48,784 nucleotides of DNA from JAVBMB01 sp031552995 (GTDB taxonomy: Bacteria > Bacillota > Clostridia > Oscillospirales > Butyricicoccaceae): assembly GCA_031552995.1 (NCBI GenBank), contig JAVBMB010000017.1:1-48784 (forward strand). The letters are read 5' to 3'. The notes below the pieces were generated by a model. That model was not told where the DNA came from, did not search any database, and saw only the letters and a program-made list of their open reading frames with translations. Of this stretch, positions 1 to 8,930 are shown piece after piece; position 1 is the first letter of the stretch, and each line of letters opens with the position of its first letter. The position numbers and the translations under genes were made by a program.

Positions 1-2197
1 GGTGATGCACCGTGTATTCCTCGGGGTCGGTCAGCTTGCCGTAGCCGTTTTCGGTTACGGTCAGCAGGTAGGAGCCCTCCCTCTGCCGCGCGGCGCCTAT
101 AACGCGGTCTCCGCCGCGCAGGCGTATGCCGCGCACACCGGCGGCGTCGCGCCCCATCGGGCGTACCTCGCTCTCGTGGAAGCGTATGCCCTGGCCGTCC
201 TTTGTGGCTATGATTATATGGTCGTCGCCGTTTGTCAGGCGGACGCTGACAAGCTCATCATCCTCGTCGAGGCCGATGACGCGCACGCCGGCCTTGCGCG
301 CAGTGTGCAGCAGCGGCAGCGCCGTGCGCTTGACCGTGCCGTTGCGCGTTACAAACACGACATAGCGGCCCTCATCAAAGTCCTTGACGTGTATCATGGC
401 CGACACGCGCTCGCCGCCATCAACCTGAAGCAGGTTGACGAGGTTCATGCCCTTGGCCGTGCGCGAGCTCTCGGGTATCTGATATCCCTTGAGGCGCAGC
501 ACCCTGCCCTTTGACGTGAAGAACAGGATATTGTCGTGTGTCGAGGCGATGAATATCGTGTCCACCATATCCTCTTCGCGCGTCGTCATCCCGGTAACTC
601 CCCTGCCGCCGCGCCGCTGGGCGCGGTACGTCGCCACCGGCAGGCGTTTGATATAGCCGAGGTCGGACAGGGTGTAGACACTCTCCTCCTCGTCAATCAG
701 CTCCTCGATATCAATCTCGTTGTCAAGGGGAGATATTTCGGTGCGGCGCTCATCGCCGTACTTTGTCTTTATGACGGCAAGCTCTTCCTTGATGATGGCG
801 TAAACACGCTCCGGCTTGGCGAGTATATCGAGGTAATCCTCGATGCGAGCTCGCAAGCTGGCGATTTCGCTGTCAATCTTTTCGCGCTCAAGCCCTTGCA
901 GCCGGCGAAGCTGCATTTCGAGTATAGCCTGCGCCTGTATCTCGCTGATGGCAAAACGCTCCATCAGGCGGTCGCGCGCGTTGTCGTAGCTTGTGCGGAT
1001 GATGTGTATGACCTCGTCAATGTTATCGCACGCGATGGCAAGGCCCTCGAGTATATGGCAGCGCTCCTGGCATTTGCGCAGGTCATAGCGTGTGCGGCGT
1101 TCGACGACCTCGAACTGGAACTTAATATAATGGTCAAGCATCTCGCGCAGCGACAGGATTTTCGGCTCTCCGTCGACAAGTGCCAGCATGTTGCACGAGA
1201 ATGTATCCTGAAGCTGCGTGAACTTGTATAGCTGATTCAGCACAATCTGCGGGTTCGCGTCGCGCCGCAGCTCTACGACGACGCGCATACCTGTGCGGTC
1301 GCTCTCGTCGCGCAGGTCTGTAATGCCGTCGATGCGCTTGTCGCGGTGCAGCTCGGCTATGTTTTCGACAAGCCGCGCCTTGTTGACCATATAGGGCAGC
1401 TCGGTGATGACGATGCGGTAGCGCCCCTCTTTCCAGTCCTCAATTTCGGCCCGGCCCTGAACCACAACCTTGCCGCGGCCTGTGGCGTAGGCGGCGCGTA
1501 TGCCGCTGTGCCCCATTATTATGCCGCCCGTCGGGAAATCCGGCCCCTTGACGCACTGGGAAATGTCGTCAAATGTCGCATCGGGGTTGTCGATAAGCAG
1601 CTCAACGGCACTGCAGATTTCGCGCAGGTTGTGCGGCGGGATATTTGTCGCCATACCGACGGCGATGCCGGTGCTGCCGTTGACAAGGAGGCAGGGGAAA
1701 TGCGCAGGAAGCACAGTGGGCTCCTGCATTTTGTCATCGTAGTTCGGCGCAAAATCGACTGTCTCTTTCTCGATGTCGGACATCATTTCGCCGGCAAGCC
1801 GGGCAAGGCGCGCCTCGGTATAACGGTACGCCGCCGGGGGGTCGCCGTCGATAGAGCCGAAGTTGCCGTGGCCGTCGATGAGCGGATAGCGCAGCGAAAA
1901 ATCCTGCGCCATGCGCACAAGCGCGTCGTAGACGGCGGCGTCGCCGTGCGGATGATAGCGCCCCAGCACGTTGCCTATCGTCGTCGCCGCCTTGCGGTAC
2001 GGCCTGTCGGATGTCAAATTATCCTCATACATCGCGTAAAGTATCCGCCGGTGTACCGGCTTAAGTCCGTCGCGCACATCGGGCAGCGCGCGGGCCACTA
2101 TAACACTCATCGCGTAGCTGATAAAGGATTTGCGCATCTCTTTATCAATCTCTACGCTGACTATTTTCTGGTTCTCAAAACGGAGATCATCCTTCAT
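1..2197 (-). CDS. gyrA: DNA gyrase subunit A, C-terminus cut off by window edge
   Basis: This subunit breaks and rejoins DNA in gyrase, which introduces negative supercoils using ATP hydrolysed by GyrB. The reading frame is open from the ATG at 2197 to the left edge, giving 732 visible codons; about 80-100 C-terminal residues should lie outside. The start reads MKDDLRFENQ. The catalytic tyrosine is Y126 in AAYRYTEAR. A GyrA box, QRRGGRG, near residue 525 marks the DNA-wrapping C-terminal domain and separates gyrase from topoisomerase IV. In the quinolone-determining region the sequence HGDAAVYD has Ala87 where E. coli has Ser83, while Asp91 (E. coli Asp87) is kept. The gene lies 68 bases downstream of the PspC-like gene and is probably the last gene of the remB-gyrB operon. 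Assignment is very secure. Confidence 0.97.
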   Translation of the reverse strand, partial: MKDDLRFENQKIVSVEIDKEMRKSFISYAMSVIVARALPDVRDGLKPVHRRILYAMYEDNLTSDRPYRKAATTIGNVLGRYHPHGDAAVYDALVRMAQDFSLRYPLIDGHGNFGSIDGDPPAAYRYTEARLARLAGEMMSDIEKETVDFAPNYDDKMQEPTVLPAHFPCLLVNGSTGIAVGMATNIPPHNLREICSAVELLIDNPDATFDDISQCVKGPDFPTGGIIMGHSGIRAAYATGRGKVVVQGRAEIEDWKEGRYRIVITELPYMVNKARLVENIAELHRDKRIDGITDLRDESDRTGMRVVVELRRDANPQIVLNQLYKFTQLQDTFSCNMLALVDGEPKILSLREMLDHYIKFQFEVVERRTRYDLRKCQERCHILEGLAIACDNIDEVIHIIRTSYDNARDRLMERFAISEIQAQAILEMQLRRLQGLEREKIDSEIASLRARIEDYLDILAKPERVYAIIKEELAVIKTKYGDERRTEISPLDNEIDIEELIDEEESVYTLSDLGYIKRLPVATYRAQRRGGRGVTGMTTREEDMVDTIFIASTHDNILFFTSKGRVLRLKGYQIPESSRTAKGMNLVNLLQVDGGERVSAMIHVKDFDEGRYVVFVTRNGTVKRTALPLLHTARKAGVRVIGLDEDDELVSVRLTNGDDHIIIATKDGQGIRFHESEVRPMGRDAAGVRGIRLRGGDRVIGAARQREGSYLLTVTENGYGKLTDPEEYTVHH

Positions 2198-2265
2198 TGC
2201 TTCACCTATAAAAATACCGCGCGTATAATAAGCGGTTTATTTCGCGTTTTGTATAGTAAATGCCG

Positions 2266-2727
2266 TCAATTCCAGTCGCCTTTATTCTCCGACTGCTTGA
2301 AGTAATCGTCCTCCGAATAGTCGGCGCGGTGCTTCCTCTGCTGCTGGTGGCCGCTGACGCCGCAGTCATCGGTGCGGTATTTCACATCGGAGGCATTCGT
2401 CTGCTTTGTGTCCGCACGACCGGGGTTGGAAGCGGGGCCGCTCCATGTGCTGCGCTCGTTATCGCTTTGCTGTTGCTGCCACTGGTTTTTCCAGCGCTTG
2501 TCATTCGGCTTGGCGTCAAACGGCTTGTCGTGCGGCGCGGCGCCGCGGCCGGAGACCGATGTGCTCATCAGCAGCCCGACGATAAAATACAGCGGAATCA
2601 CAATCCCCCGGGAGATAAAAAACAGAACAACAAGCGCTGCGCGCAGGATATTAGGGTCAATGTTCAGGCGCTGGCCCAGGCTTGAGCAAACGCCCATTAT
2701 AACGCGGCGGTTCGGGTCGGTTTTCAT
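2266..2727 (-). CDS. PspC-domain small membrane protein
   Basis: This 153-residue protein opens with a PspC domain: NRRVIMGVCSSLGQRLNIDP followed by a hydrophobic stretch at about residues 27-52 that can form one or two membrane segments. The family is named after phage shock protein C, but most stand-alone members have no proven role. The remaining hundred residues are polar and rich in Gln, Asn, Lys and Asp, and look disordered and cytoplasmic. A strong AGGAGGT site stands just before the ATG. It lies 29 bases after gyrB and 68 before gyrA, all on one strand, so it should be co-transcribed with gyrase. A membrane protein between gyrB and gyrA is not the usual arrangement. Confidence 0.8.
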   Translation of the reverse strand: MKTDPNRRVIMGVCSSLGQRLNIDPNILRAALVVLFFISRGIVIPLYFIVGLLMSTSVSGRGAAPHDKPFDAKPNDKRWKNQWQQQQSDNERSTWSGPASNPGRADTKQTNASDVKYRTDDCGVSGHQQQRKHRADYSEDDYFKQSENKGDWN

Positions 2728-2756
2728 TGAAGTACCTCCTGTTCGGCGGACAGAGA

Positions 2757-4685
2757 TTATATATCGAGGTTTGTCACAAGCTTGGCGTTCTTTTCGATAA
2801 ACTCGCGCCGAGGCTCAACTTTCTCGCCCATCAATATGGTGAATGTCTCGTCGGCGGCGACGGCGTCCTCCATCTCGACGCGAAGGATTGTGCGGCGTTC
2901 GGGGTCCATGGTTGTCTCCCACAGCTGTTCGCCGTTCATTTCGCCCAGGCCCTTGTACCGCTGCACGTCGGCGCCGGGGAACTGTGCCATCAAACGGGAA
3001 AGCTCCCTGTCGTCATAGACATACATTATCTGCGCGCCCTTGCCCTTGGGCACAACCTTGTAAAGCGGCGGCTGCGCGATATAAACATGCCCGTGCTCTA
3101 CAAGCGGGCGCATGAAGCGGAAGAAAAATGTCAGCAGCAGTGTGCGGATGTGGCTGCCGTCGACATCGGCGTCGGCCATGAGGATTATTTTGCCGTAGCG
3201 CAGCTTTGTCAGGTCAAACTCGTCGCCGATGCCGGCGCCGAACGCCGTAACCATCGGCACAAGCTTTTCGTTGCCGTAAACCTTGTCAAGCCGCGCCTTT
3301 TCGACGTTTAGCATCTTGCCCCACAGCGGAAGAATAGCCTGAAACCGCCTGTCGCGTCCGTTTTTGGCGCTGCCGCCGGCGCTGTCGCCCTCGACAATGT
3401 ATATCTCGGTCAGCGCGGGGTCGCGCTCCTGACAGTCGGCCAGCTTGCCGGGCAGGCTTGCGCTCTCAAGCGCGCTCTTGCGGCGTGTAGCCTCGCGCGC
3501 TTTGCGCGCCGCCTCCCTGGCGCGGGACGCCGTGATGGATTTCTCCAGTATGGCGCGGGCGGTCGACGGGTTTTCTTCAAGAAAAGACGTCAGCTTGTCG
3601 CTGACCATGTTGTCGACCATTGTGCGCATAAAGCTGTTGCCCAGCTTGCTCTTTGTCTGGCCTTCGAACTGCGGCTCCTCCAGCTTGACGGACAGTACGC
3701 ACGACAGGCCCTCGCGCACATCCTCGCCCGACAGCTTTTCATCCTCTTTAAGGAACTTATATTTGTGGGCGTAGTCGTTTATCACGCGGGTCAGCGCCAG
3801 CTTGAAGCCCATCTCGTGCATGCCGCCCTCGCCGGTGTTTATGTTGTTTGCGAACGACAGCAGCAGCTCGTTATATCCGTCGTTGTACTGGAAGGCGACC
3901 TCGGCCTCACTGCCCTCCCTGCGGGAGAGAAGATAGATTACCTCTTCGTGCACAGCTGTCTTGTTGCGGTTGATATACTCGACAAACTGCCTTATGCCGC
4001 CCTCATAGTGCATTACCTCGACGCGCTTGTCGGGCGTGCGGCGGTCGGTAAGCGTAATATGCAGCCCGGCGTTGAGGAACGCCTGCTCGCGCAGACGGGT
4101 GTAGAGCGTATCAAAGTCAAACGCGGTCTCCTCAAATATCTCGGGGTCGGGCTTGAATGTGATGATACTGCCGGTCTTATCGCTTTCACCCGTCACGCGC
4201 ATCGGCTTTACAGCCGTGCCGCGGCGGAAAGCAAGCTCGTGCACCTGCCCCTCGTTGAACACCTGAACGTTAAGCCATTCGGACAGAGCATTGACAACGC
4301 TGGCACCGACGCCGTGCAGGCCGCCGGACACTTTATATCCCCCGCCGCCGAACTTGCCGCCGGCGTGCAGCACGGTAAACACCACTTCCAGTGTCGATAT
4401 TCCCATCTTGGGGTGGATGCCGGTCGGTATGCCGCGGCCGTTATCCTTGACGGTTATGCAGTCCCCCGGCTCGATGATGACATCGATATGCGTACAAAAG
4501 CCCGCAAGAGCCTCGTCAATGGCGTTGTCGACTATCTCGTAGACGAGGTGGTGCAGCCCGCGGCTTGATGTGGTGCCGATGTACATGCCCGGTCGCTTGC
4601 GCACGGCCTCCAGCCCTTCCAGCACCTGTATCTGATTTTCGTCATATACGCTTGAATTATCGATTTTGCTGATTTCGTCGCTCAT
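2757..4685 (-). CDS. gyrB: DNA gyrase subunit B
   Basis: This is the ATPase subunit of gyrase. I place the start at 4685 (MSDEISKIDN) because GGAGG lies seven bases upstream; a longer frame opening at 4745 has no such site. The product is 642 residues, normal for bacterial GyrB. The GHKL ATPase domain is at the N-terminus (KRPGMYIG, DNAIDEA, DNGRGIP, GLHGVGASVVNALS). The TOPRIM domain has EGDSAGGSAK and DADVDGSHIRTLLLTFF. Where many gyrases read PLRGK this one reads PLWGKMLNVEKA. The C-terminal YKGLGEMN segment binds GyrA. The upstream neighbour remB ends 57 bases before this start and the PspC-like gene follows 29 bases after the stop. Confidence 0.97.
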   Translation of the reverse strand: MSDEISKIDNSSVYDENQIQVLEGLEAVRKRPGMYIGTTSSRGLHHLVYEIVDNAIDEALAGFCTHIDVIIEPGDCITVKDNGRGIPTGIHPKMGISTLEVVFTVLHAGGKFGGGGYKVSGGLHGVGASVVNALSEWLNVQVFNEGQVHELAFRRGTAVKPMRVTGESDKTGSIITFKPDPEIFEETAFDFDTLYTRLREQAFLNAGLHITLTDRRTPDKRVEVMHYEGGIRQFVEYINRNKTAVHEEVIYLLSRREGSEAEVAFQYNDGYNELLLSFANNINTGEGGMHEMGFKLALTRVINDYAHKYKFLKEDEKLSGEDVREGLSCVLSVKLEEPQFEGQTKSKLGNSFMRTMVDNMVSDKLTSFLEENPSTARAILEKSITASRAREAARKAREATRRKSALESASLPGKLADCQERDPALTEIYIVEGDSAGGSAKNGRDRRFQAILPLWGKMLNVEKARLDKVYGNEKLVPMVTAFGAGIGDEFDLTKLRYGKIILMADADVDGSHIRTLLLTFFFRFMRPLVEHGHVYIAQPPLYKVVPKGKGAQIMYVYDDRELSRLMAQFPGADVQRYKGLGEMNGEQLWETTMDPERRTILRVEMEDAVAADETFTILMGEKVEPRREFIEKNAKLVTNLDI

Positions 4686-4741
4686 GGTTATCCTCCGGAA
4701 ATATTTGATTCCGCCTTGCGGACAAAACGGATAAAGCCGCG

Positions 4742-5020
4742 TCACTCACCGTCCGGCATAAACTGGCTCATGCCTTCCGTGGCGCGGCGAAGGAGTGTTT
4801 TGCTGGATATCTGACAGATGTAGACCTCGGCGCCGTTTTTGCCGCCGCAGATGACTGCGGAACGCGGAAGCTCGTCTGTGACGACAAGCACGCGGTTTTG
4901 CTTTTCGGCAGCACTCAAAAAAGCCCGGGTGTGCCGGGAGCTTGTCGCGGTATCCATATCTACAACTGCGATGACACTTGAATACGGGACAACAACGTCC
5001 CTGCCGAGATGGAGATACAT
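4742..5020 (-). CDS. remB: RemB/YaaB-like DUF370 regulator
   Basis: This 92-residue protein begins MYLHLGRDVVVPYSSVIAVV, matching the DUF370 family of B. subtilis RemB (YaaB). In Bacillus the gene also lies next to gyrB, and Rem proteins act on matrix and osmoprotection genes; whether this copy does is not known. I chose the ATG at 5020 because the family motif starts there; the frame extends further upstream to 5203, but those residues (Ala/Cys-rich, unlike the family) fall in the untranslated leader. The site before the start is GGGGG, only fair. In Bacillus recF lies directly upstream; here upstream is a non-coding gap and then a divergent ppdK, so the recF-remB-gyrB-gyrA order is broken. 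Confidence 0.82.
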   Translation of the reverse strand: MYLHLGRDVVVPYSSVIAVVDMDTATSSRHTRAFLSAAEKQNRVLVVTDELPRSAVICGGKNGAEVYICQISSKTLLRRATEGMSQFMPDGE

Positions 5021-5161
5021 GTTTACCCCCGAATATCCTGATTTGGGCGGCCGGATGCCGCCGGCGAGTAGATACACATGAGCGGGGGTAAAAAAGCCTG
5101 TGTGCGAAATTATGCGCACTGGCTGCGCCGCTGCCGCAAAAATACATGCACTACCATAAAG

Positions 5162-5190
5162 ATTATAGCACAAAACATTATAAAAGTCAG
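5162..5190 (-). promoter_or_regulatory. Promoter of remB-gyrB operon
   Basis: On the minus strand, CTGACT (5185-5190) and TATAAT (5162-5167) are 17 bases apart. The likely start is near 5155, leaving a leader of about 135 bases before remB. Confidence 0.6.
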
Positions 5191-5585
5191 CAAACTTTAT
5201 CAAAAAATGTTTGCCGAATATACGGCGTTATCTGTGTAAAACTCTGTTGAAATATAGGAAAACCGTTGATTTATCAGCATGTCCGGCGTGCGCAGGTGCG
5301 TGAAAGGGATTTTTTAGACCCGAATGTGTAAAAAATATATAAAAATCACGCTCTCGGGCAAATAACTGGTGCATTTTTCGAAAGCTTCTGGTATAATAAT
5401 AAACGCTATTTTGAAAAATAAGTTGGATGCTTGTCAGGCGGCAGTTTTAAATGGCCGGGGAAATTAATGCCAAATTGCGCACAAACGCCGATTTGATACG
5501 CTTTTGCGTGATTTGGCGCGAATTTCCTGCCGGCGCCGCGTGCGCCGCCGGCAGAGTGTCCACGGAAAAACAAGGAGAGTTGAAA
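5191..5585. other. AT-rich divergent spacer between remB and ppdK
   Basis: No gene is seen here. The stretch is clearly more AT-rich than its surroundings and carries the ppdK promoter at 5369-5397. An open frame joins 5451-5585 to ppdK, but that part does not resemble the enzyme and is taken as leader. Confidence 0.6.
5369..5397 (+). promoter_or_regulatory. Probable ppdK promoter, extended -10 type
   Basis: TGGTATAAT at 5389-5397 is a TG-n extended -10 element. The -35 position (GTGCAT, 5369-5374) is poor. The leader to the ppdK ATG would be about 180 bases. Confidence 0.5.
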
Positions 5586-8204
5586 ATGCACAAGTACGTT
5601 TATCTGTTCACAGAGGGTAACGGAAGCATGAAGAACCTGCTCGGCGGAAAGGGCGCGAACCTGGCCGAGATGACAAATCTCGGTATGCCTGTGCCCCCGG
5701 GCTTCACCATCAGCACCGAAGCATGCACAAAGTACTATGACGACGGCGAGATGATTTCGGCCGAGGTCGAAAAAGAGATTTATGAATATGTCGCCAGGCT
5801 TGAGGAGATGACAGGCAAGAAGTTCGGCGATATGCAAAACCCGCTGCTTGTCTCGGTGCGCTCCGGCGCGCGCGCCAGCATGCCCGGCATGATGGATACC
5901 ATCCTCAACCTCGGACTCAACGACCAGGTTGTAGAGGCGTTTGCCAAAAAGACAAACAACCCCCGTTTCGCATACGACAGCTATCGCCGCTTTATCCAGA
6001 TGTACTCCGACGTCGTTATGGAGGTCGGCAAAAAGTATTTCGAAGAGCTTATCGACCACATGAAGGACAAGAAGGGCGTCACGCTGGATACCGATTTGAC
6101 CGCCGACGACCTGAAGGAGCTCGCCGTGCAGTTTAAGGCCGAGTATAAGAGCAAGCTTGGGCAGGACTTCCCCCAGACGCCGAAGGAGCAGATGATGGGC
6201 GCCATCAAGGCGGTGTTCCGCAGCTGGAACAACCCGCGCGCCATCTACTACCGCCGCATGAACGACATCCCCGGCTCGTGGGGCACCGCCGTCAACGTGC
6301 AGTCGATGGTGTTTGGCAACACCGGCAACACGTCGGGCACCGGCGTCGCCTTCACCCGCAACCCCAGCACGGGCGAAAAGAAGCTGTACGGCGAATTTTT
6401 GATGAACGCGCAGGGCGAGGATGTCGTCGCCGGCATCCGCACGCCGCAGACTATCGACCAGCTGGCCGAGGTCATGCCGCATGTCTACCGCCAGTTTGTC
6501 GAGATAGCCGGCAGGCTTGAGAACCACTACCGCGACATGCAGGATATGGAGTTCACCATAGAGGAAGAAAAGCTGTTTATGCTTCAAACCCGCAACGGCA
6601 AACGCACGGCCGCCGCCGCGCTTAAAATCGCCGTCGACCTCGTCGAAGAGGGAATGATTTCAACAGATGAGGCGCTGCTTAAGGTCGAACCGAAGCAGCT
6701 GGACGCGCTGCTGCACCCGCAGTTTGAGGATGCCGCGCTCAAGGCCGCCAAGCCTGTCGCGCAGGGTCTGCCGGCATCGCCGGGCGCCGCAACGGGCGCA
6801 GTGTACTTCACGGCCGAGGATGCGACGAAAGCATCAAAGAACGGCAAGGTCGTGCTCGTCAGGCTGGAGACCTCACCGGAGGACATCGAGGGCATGAATG
6901 CCTCGCAGGGCATACTGACAGTCCGCGGCGGTATGACATCACACGCCGCCGTCGTCGCCCGCGGCATGGGCACATGCTGCGTCGCCGGGTGCGGCGCAAT
7001 AAAAATGGACGAGGAAAAGAAGTGCTTCCATGTCGGCGGCAACACTGTCAAGGAGGGCGACTGGATATCCATTGACGGCTCGACCGGCAATGTTTACCTC
7101 GGAGAAATCAAGACAGTCGAGGCCGCGCTGACCGGCGATTTCGGCCGCTTTATGGCATGGGCGGACCAGAAACGCCGCCTGAAGGTGAGAACGAATGCCG
7201 ATACCCCGAAGGACGCGGCGCAGGCCGTCAGGTTCGGCGCCGAGGGTATCGGCCTGACGCGTACGGAGCACATGTTCTTCGAGGCCGACCGTATCCCGGC
7301 CATCCGCGAGATGATAGTCTCCGAGACGCTTGAGCAGCGCAAGGCCGCGCTTGCCAAGCTTCTGCCGATGCAGAGGAGCGACTTCGAGGGTATTTTCGAG
7401 GCAATGGGCGAGCGCCCGGTCACAATTCGCTTCCTCGACCCGCCGCTGCACGAGTTTTTGCCGACAGCCGACGAGGACATCGCCGCGCTGGCCGGCGAGA
7501 TGAAGATGGAAGAGAGCAAGCTGCGCCAGATTATCGCCGACCTGCACGAGGCAAACCCGATGCTGGGCCACCGCGGCTGCCGCCTTGCCATAACATACCC
7601 CGAAATTGCCGAGATGCAGACCCGCGCGGTCATCGAGGCCGCAATAAACATCCAACAACGCCTTGGGTTTAATATCGTGCCCGAGATAATGATACCGCTT
7701 GTCGGCATCACGAAGGAGCTCAGCTTTGTGCGTGATATTGTCGACGAGGTAGCCAGGAAAATCATCGCCGAGTCGGGCGTCGAGCTGAAATACATGGTCG
7801 GCACGATGATTGAGATACCGCGCGCATGCGTCGTGGCGGACGAAATTGCCGAGGTGGCCGAGTTCTTCAGCTTCGGCACAAACGACCTGACTCAGATGGG
7901 CTTCGGCTTCAGCCGTGACGACGTCGGCAAGATTCTCGGCGCGTACTACGACAAGAAAATTATCGAATCCGACCCGTTTGCCCGTCTCGACCAGGACGGC
8001 ATCGGCAAGCTGGTGAAGATGGCGGTTGAGCTCGGCCGCAAGACAAGGCCGAATATCAAGCTGGGCATCTGCGGAGAGCATGGCGGGGACCCGTCGTCCG
8101 TCGAGTTTTGCCACAGCGCCGGGCTGGACTATGTCTCCTGCTCGCCGTTCCGCGTGCCAATCGCACGCCTTGCCGCGGCGCAGGCCGTCGTCAAGGGCCA
8201 GTGA
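5586..8204 (+). CDS. ppdK: Pyruvate, phosphate dikinase
   Basis: The enzyme interconverts pyruvate, ATP and phosphate with phosphoenolpyruvate, AMP and pyrophosphate, and in anaerobic Clostridia usually serves PEP/pyruvate balance in glycolysis. The start at 5586 (MHKYVYLFTEGNG) has AAGGAG a few bases upstream and gives 872 residues, the normal family length; the 45 codons before it do not match the family. The N-terminal ATP-grasp domain begins LLGGKGANLAEMTNLGMPVPPGF. The swivelling phosphohistidine is His453 in GGMTSHAAVVARGMG. The C-terminal PEP/pyruvate barrel has GLTRTEHMFF, GHRGCRL, and the catalytic Cys829 in GICGEHGGDP. It stands alone, with a strong terminator 19 bases after the stop. 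Confidence 0.97.
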   Translation: MHKYVYLFTEGNGSMKNLLGGKGANLAEMTNLGMPVPPGFTISTEACTKYYDDGEMISAEVEKEIYEYVARLEEMTGKKFGDMQNPLLVSVRSGARASMPGMMDTILNLGLNDQVVEAFAKKTNNPRFAYDSYRRFIQMYSDVVMEVGKKYFEELIDHMKDKKGVTLDTDLTADDLKELAVQFKAEYKSKLGQDFPQTPKEQMMGAIKAVFRSWNNPRAIYYRRMNDIPGSWGTAVNVQSMVFGNTGNTSGTGVAFTRNPSTGEKKLYGEFLMNAQGEDVVAGIRTPQTIDQLAEVMPHVYRQFVEIAGRLENHYRDMQDMEFTIEEEKLFMLQTRNGKRTAAAALKIAVDLVEEGMISTDEALLKVEPKQLDALLHPQFEDAALKAAKPVAQGLPASPGAATGAVYFTAEDATKASKNGKVVLVRLETSPEDIEGMNASQGILTVRGGMTSHAAVVARGMGTCCVAGCGAIKMDEEKKCFHVGGNTVKEGDWISIDGSTGNVYLGEIKTVEAALTGDFGRFMAWADQKRRLKVRTNADTPKDAAQAVRFGAEGIGLTRTEHMFFEADRIPAIREMIVSETLEQRKAALAKLLPMQRSDFEGIFEAMGERPVTIRFLDPPLHEFLPTADEDIAALAGEMKMEESKLRQIIADLHEANPMLGHRGCRLAITYPEIAEMQTRAVIEAAINIQQRLGFNIVPEIMIPLVGITKELSFVRDIVDEVARKIIAESGVELKYMVGTMIEIPRACVVADEIAEVAEFFSFGTNDLTQMGFGFSRDDVGKILGAYYDKKIIESDPFARLDQDGIGKLVKMAVELGRKTRPNIKLGICGEHGGDPSSVEFCHSAGLDYVSCSPFRVPIARLAAAQAVVKGQ

Positions 8205-8222
8205 TTTATTGATGTATTTACA

Positions 8223-8267
8223 CAGCGAGGTGCGCCGCGTTTACGGCGCACCTCGCTGACTGTTTTT
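8223..8267 (+). terminator. Rho-independent terminator of ppdK
   Basis: A perfect 15-bp stem, CAGCGAGGTGCGCCG at 8223-8237 with its complement at 8244-8258, has a six-base loop and is followed by ACTGTTTTT. Confidence 0.92.
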
Positions 8268-8330
8268 GGCGGGGGCGCGTTTCTCGGCGCCGCCGGATGC
8301 GGCGGCAGCCTGACGCTTTGGAGGGCCGAT

Positions 8331-8885
8331 ATGGACAAACCTGATGTACAATACCGAGGGCTTTCGCCTTATGAGCTTACACCGCTGCTGTTTGAGCCGT
8401 TCGACAGGCATCAAAATGTCACCGAGTGCTGGCGGCAAAGCGGCGGCGCATGGCGGCTTGAGCCGGTGCATTTTGTCGAAAACTGGGACGAGTGCCACAA
8501 GCGCATATTGCGAGAGTATCTGCTTAATACGCTCAGCCGCGGCGGCGCGGTGTTCGGCGCGTTTTGCGGAGAGCTTATCGGCTTTACGTCCGTAGAAAAC
8601 GAGCTGCTTGGCACAAAAATAAAATACGTGCAGCTGTCATCGCTGCACGTGTCAAGCGCCTGGCGCGGCCGGGGTGTCGGTAAGGCGCTGTTTGCGCTCT
8701 CCTGCCGCCATGCGCTGTCTGCCGGCGCCGAAAAGCTGTACATATCGGCGCATTCATCAAAGGAGAGCTGCGCGTTTTATTTCGCCCGCGGCTGCGTCGA
8801 CGCCGCCGAAGTCAACGCAGCGCTGGCCGCGCGCGAGCCGTATGACCGCCAGCTGGAGTTTGACCTTGGGCGCACCGCCGGTTAA
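8331..8885 (+). CDS. GNAT-family N-acetyltransferase
   Basis: This 184-residue protein has the GNAT fold signature at about residues 100-130, with the acetyl-CoA pyrophosphate loop in SAWRGRGVGKALF after the strand LSSLHVS. The later segment EKLYISAHSSKESCAFYFARGC fits the usual motif B region. Such enzymes move an acetyl group from acetyl-CoA to an amine; the acceptor cannot be told from sequence. The ATG at 8331 has GGAGGG just upstream. It follows the ppdK terminator and faces mntP tail to tail, so it appears to be a single-gene unit. Confidence 0.85.
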   Translation: MDKPDVQYRGLSPYELTPLLFEPFDRHQNVTECWRQSGGAWRLEPVHFVENWDECHKRILREYLLNTLSRGGAVFGAFCGELIGFTSVENELLGTKIKYVQLSSLHVSSAWRGRGVGKALFALSCRHALSAGAEKLYISAHSSKESCAFYFARGCVDAAEVNAALAAREPYDRQLEFDLGRTAG

Positions 8886-8930
8886 GCTGCCCCAGCAAAC
8901 AGACGCTAATAGGCGCGCTGCCGTTTTGCT

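Noticed and set aside
2..2305. Long plus-strand open frames across the left end
   Set aside because: They lie opposite gyrA, whose minus-strand translation matches gyrase throughout; high GC keeps the opposite strand open.
5451..5585. N-terminal extension of pyruvate, phosphate dikinase
   Set aside because: The 45 extra residues do not match the family, whose usual start coincides with the ATG at 5586 preceded by AAGGAG.
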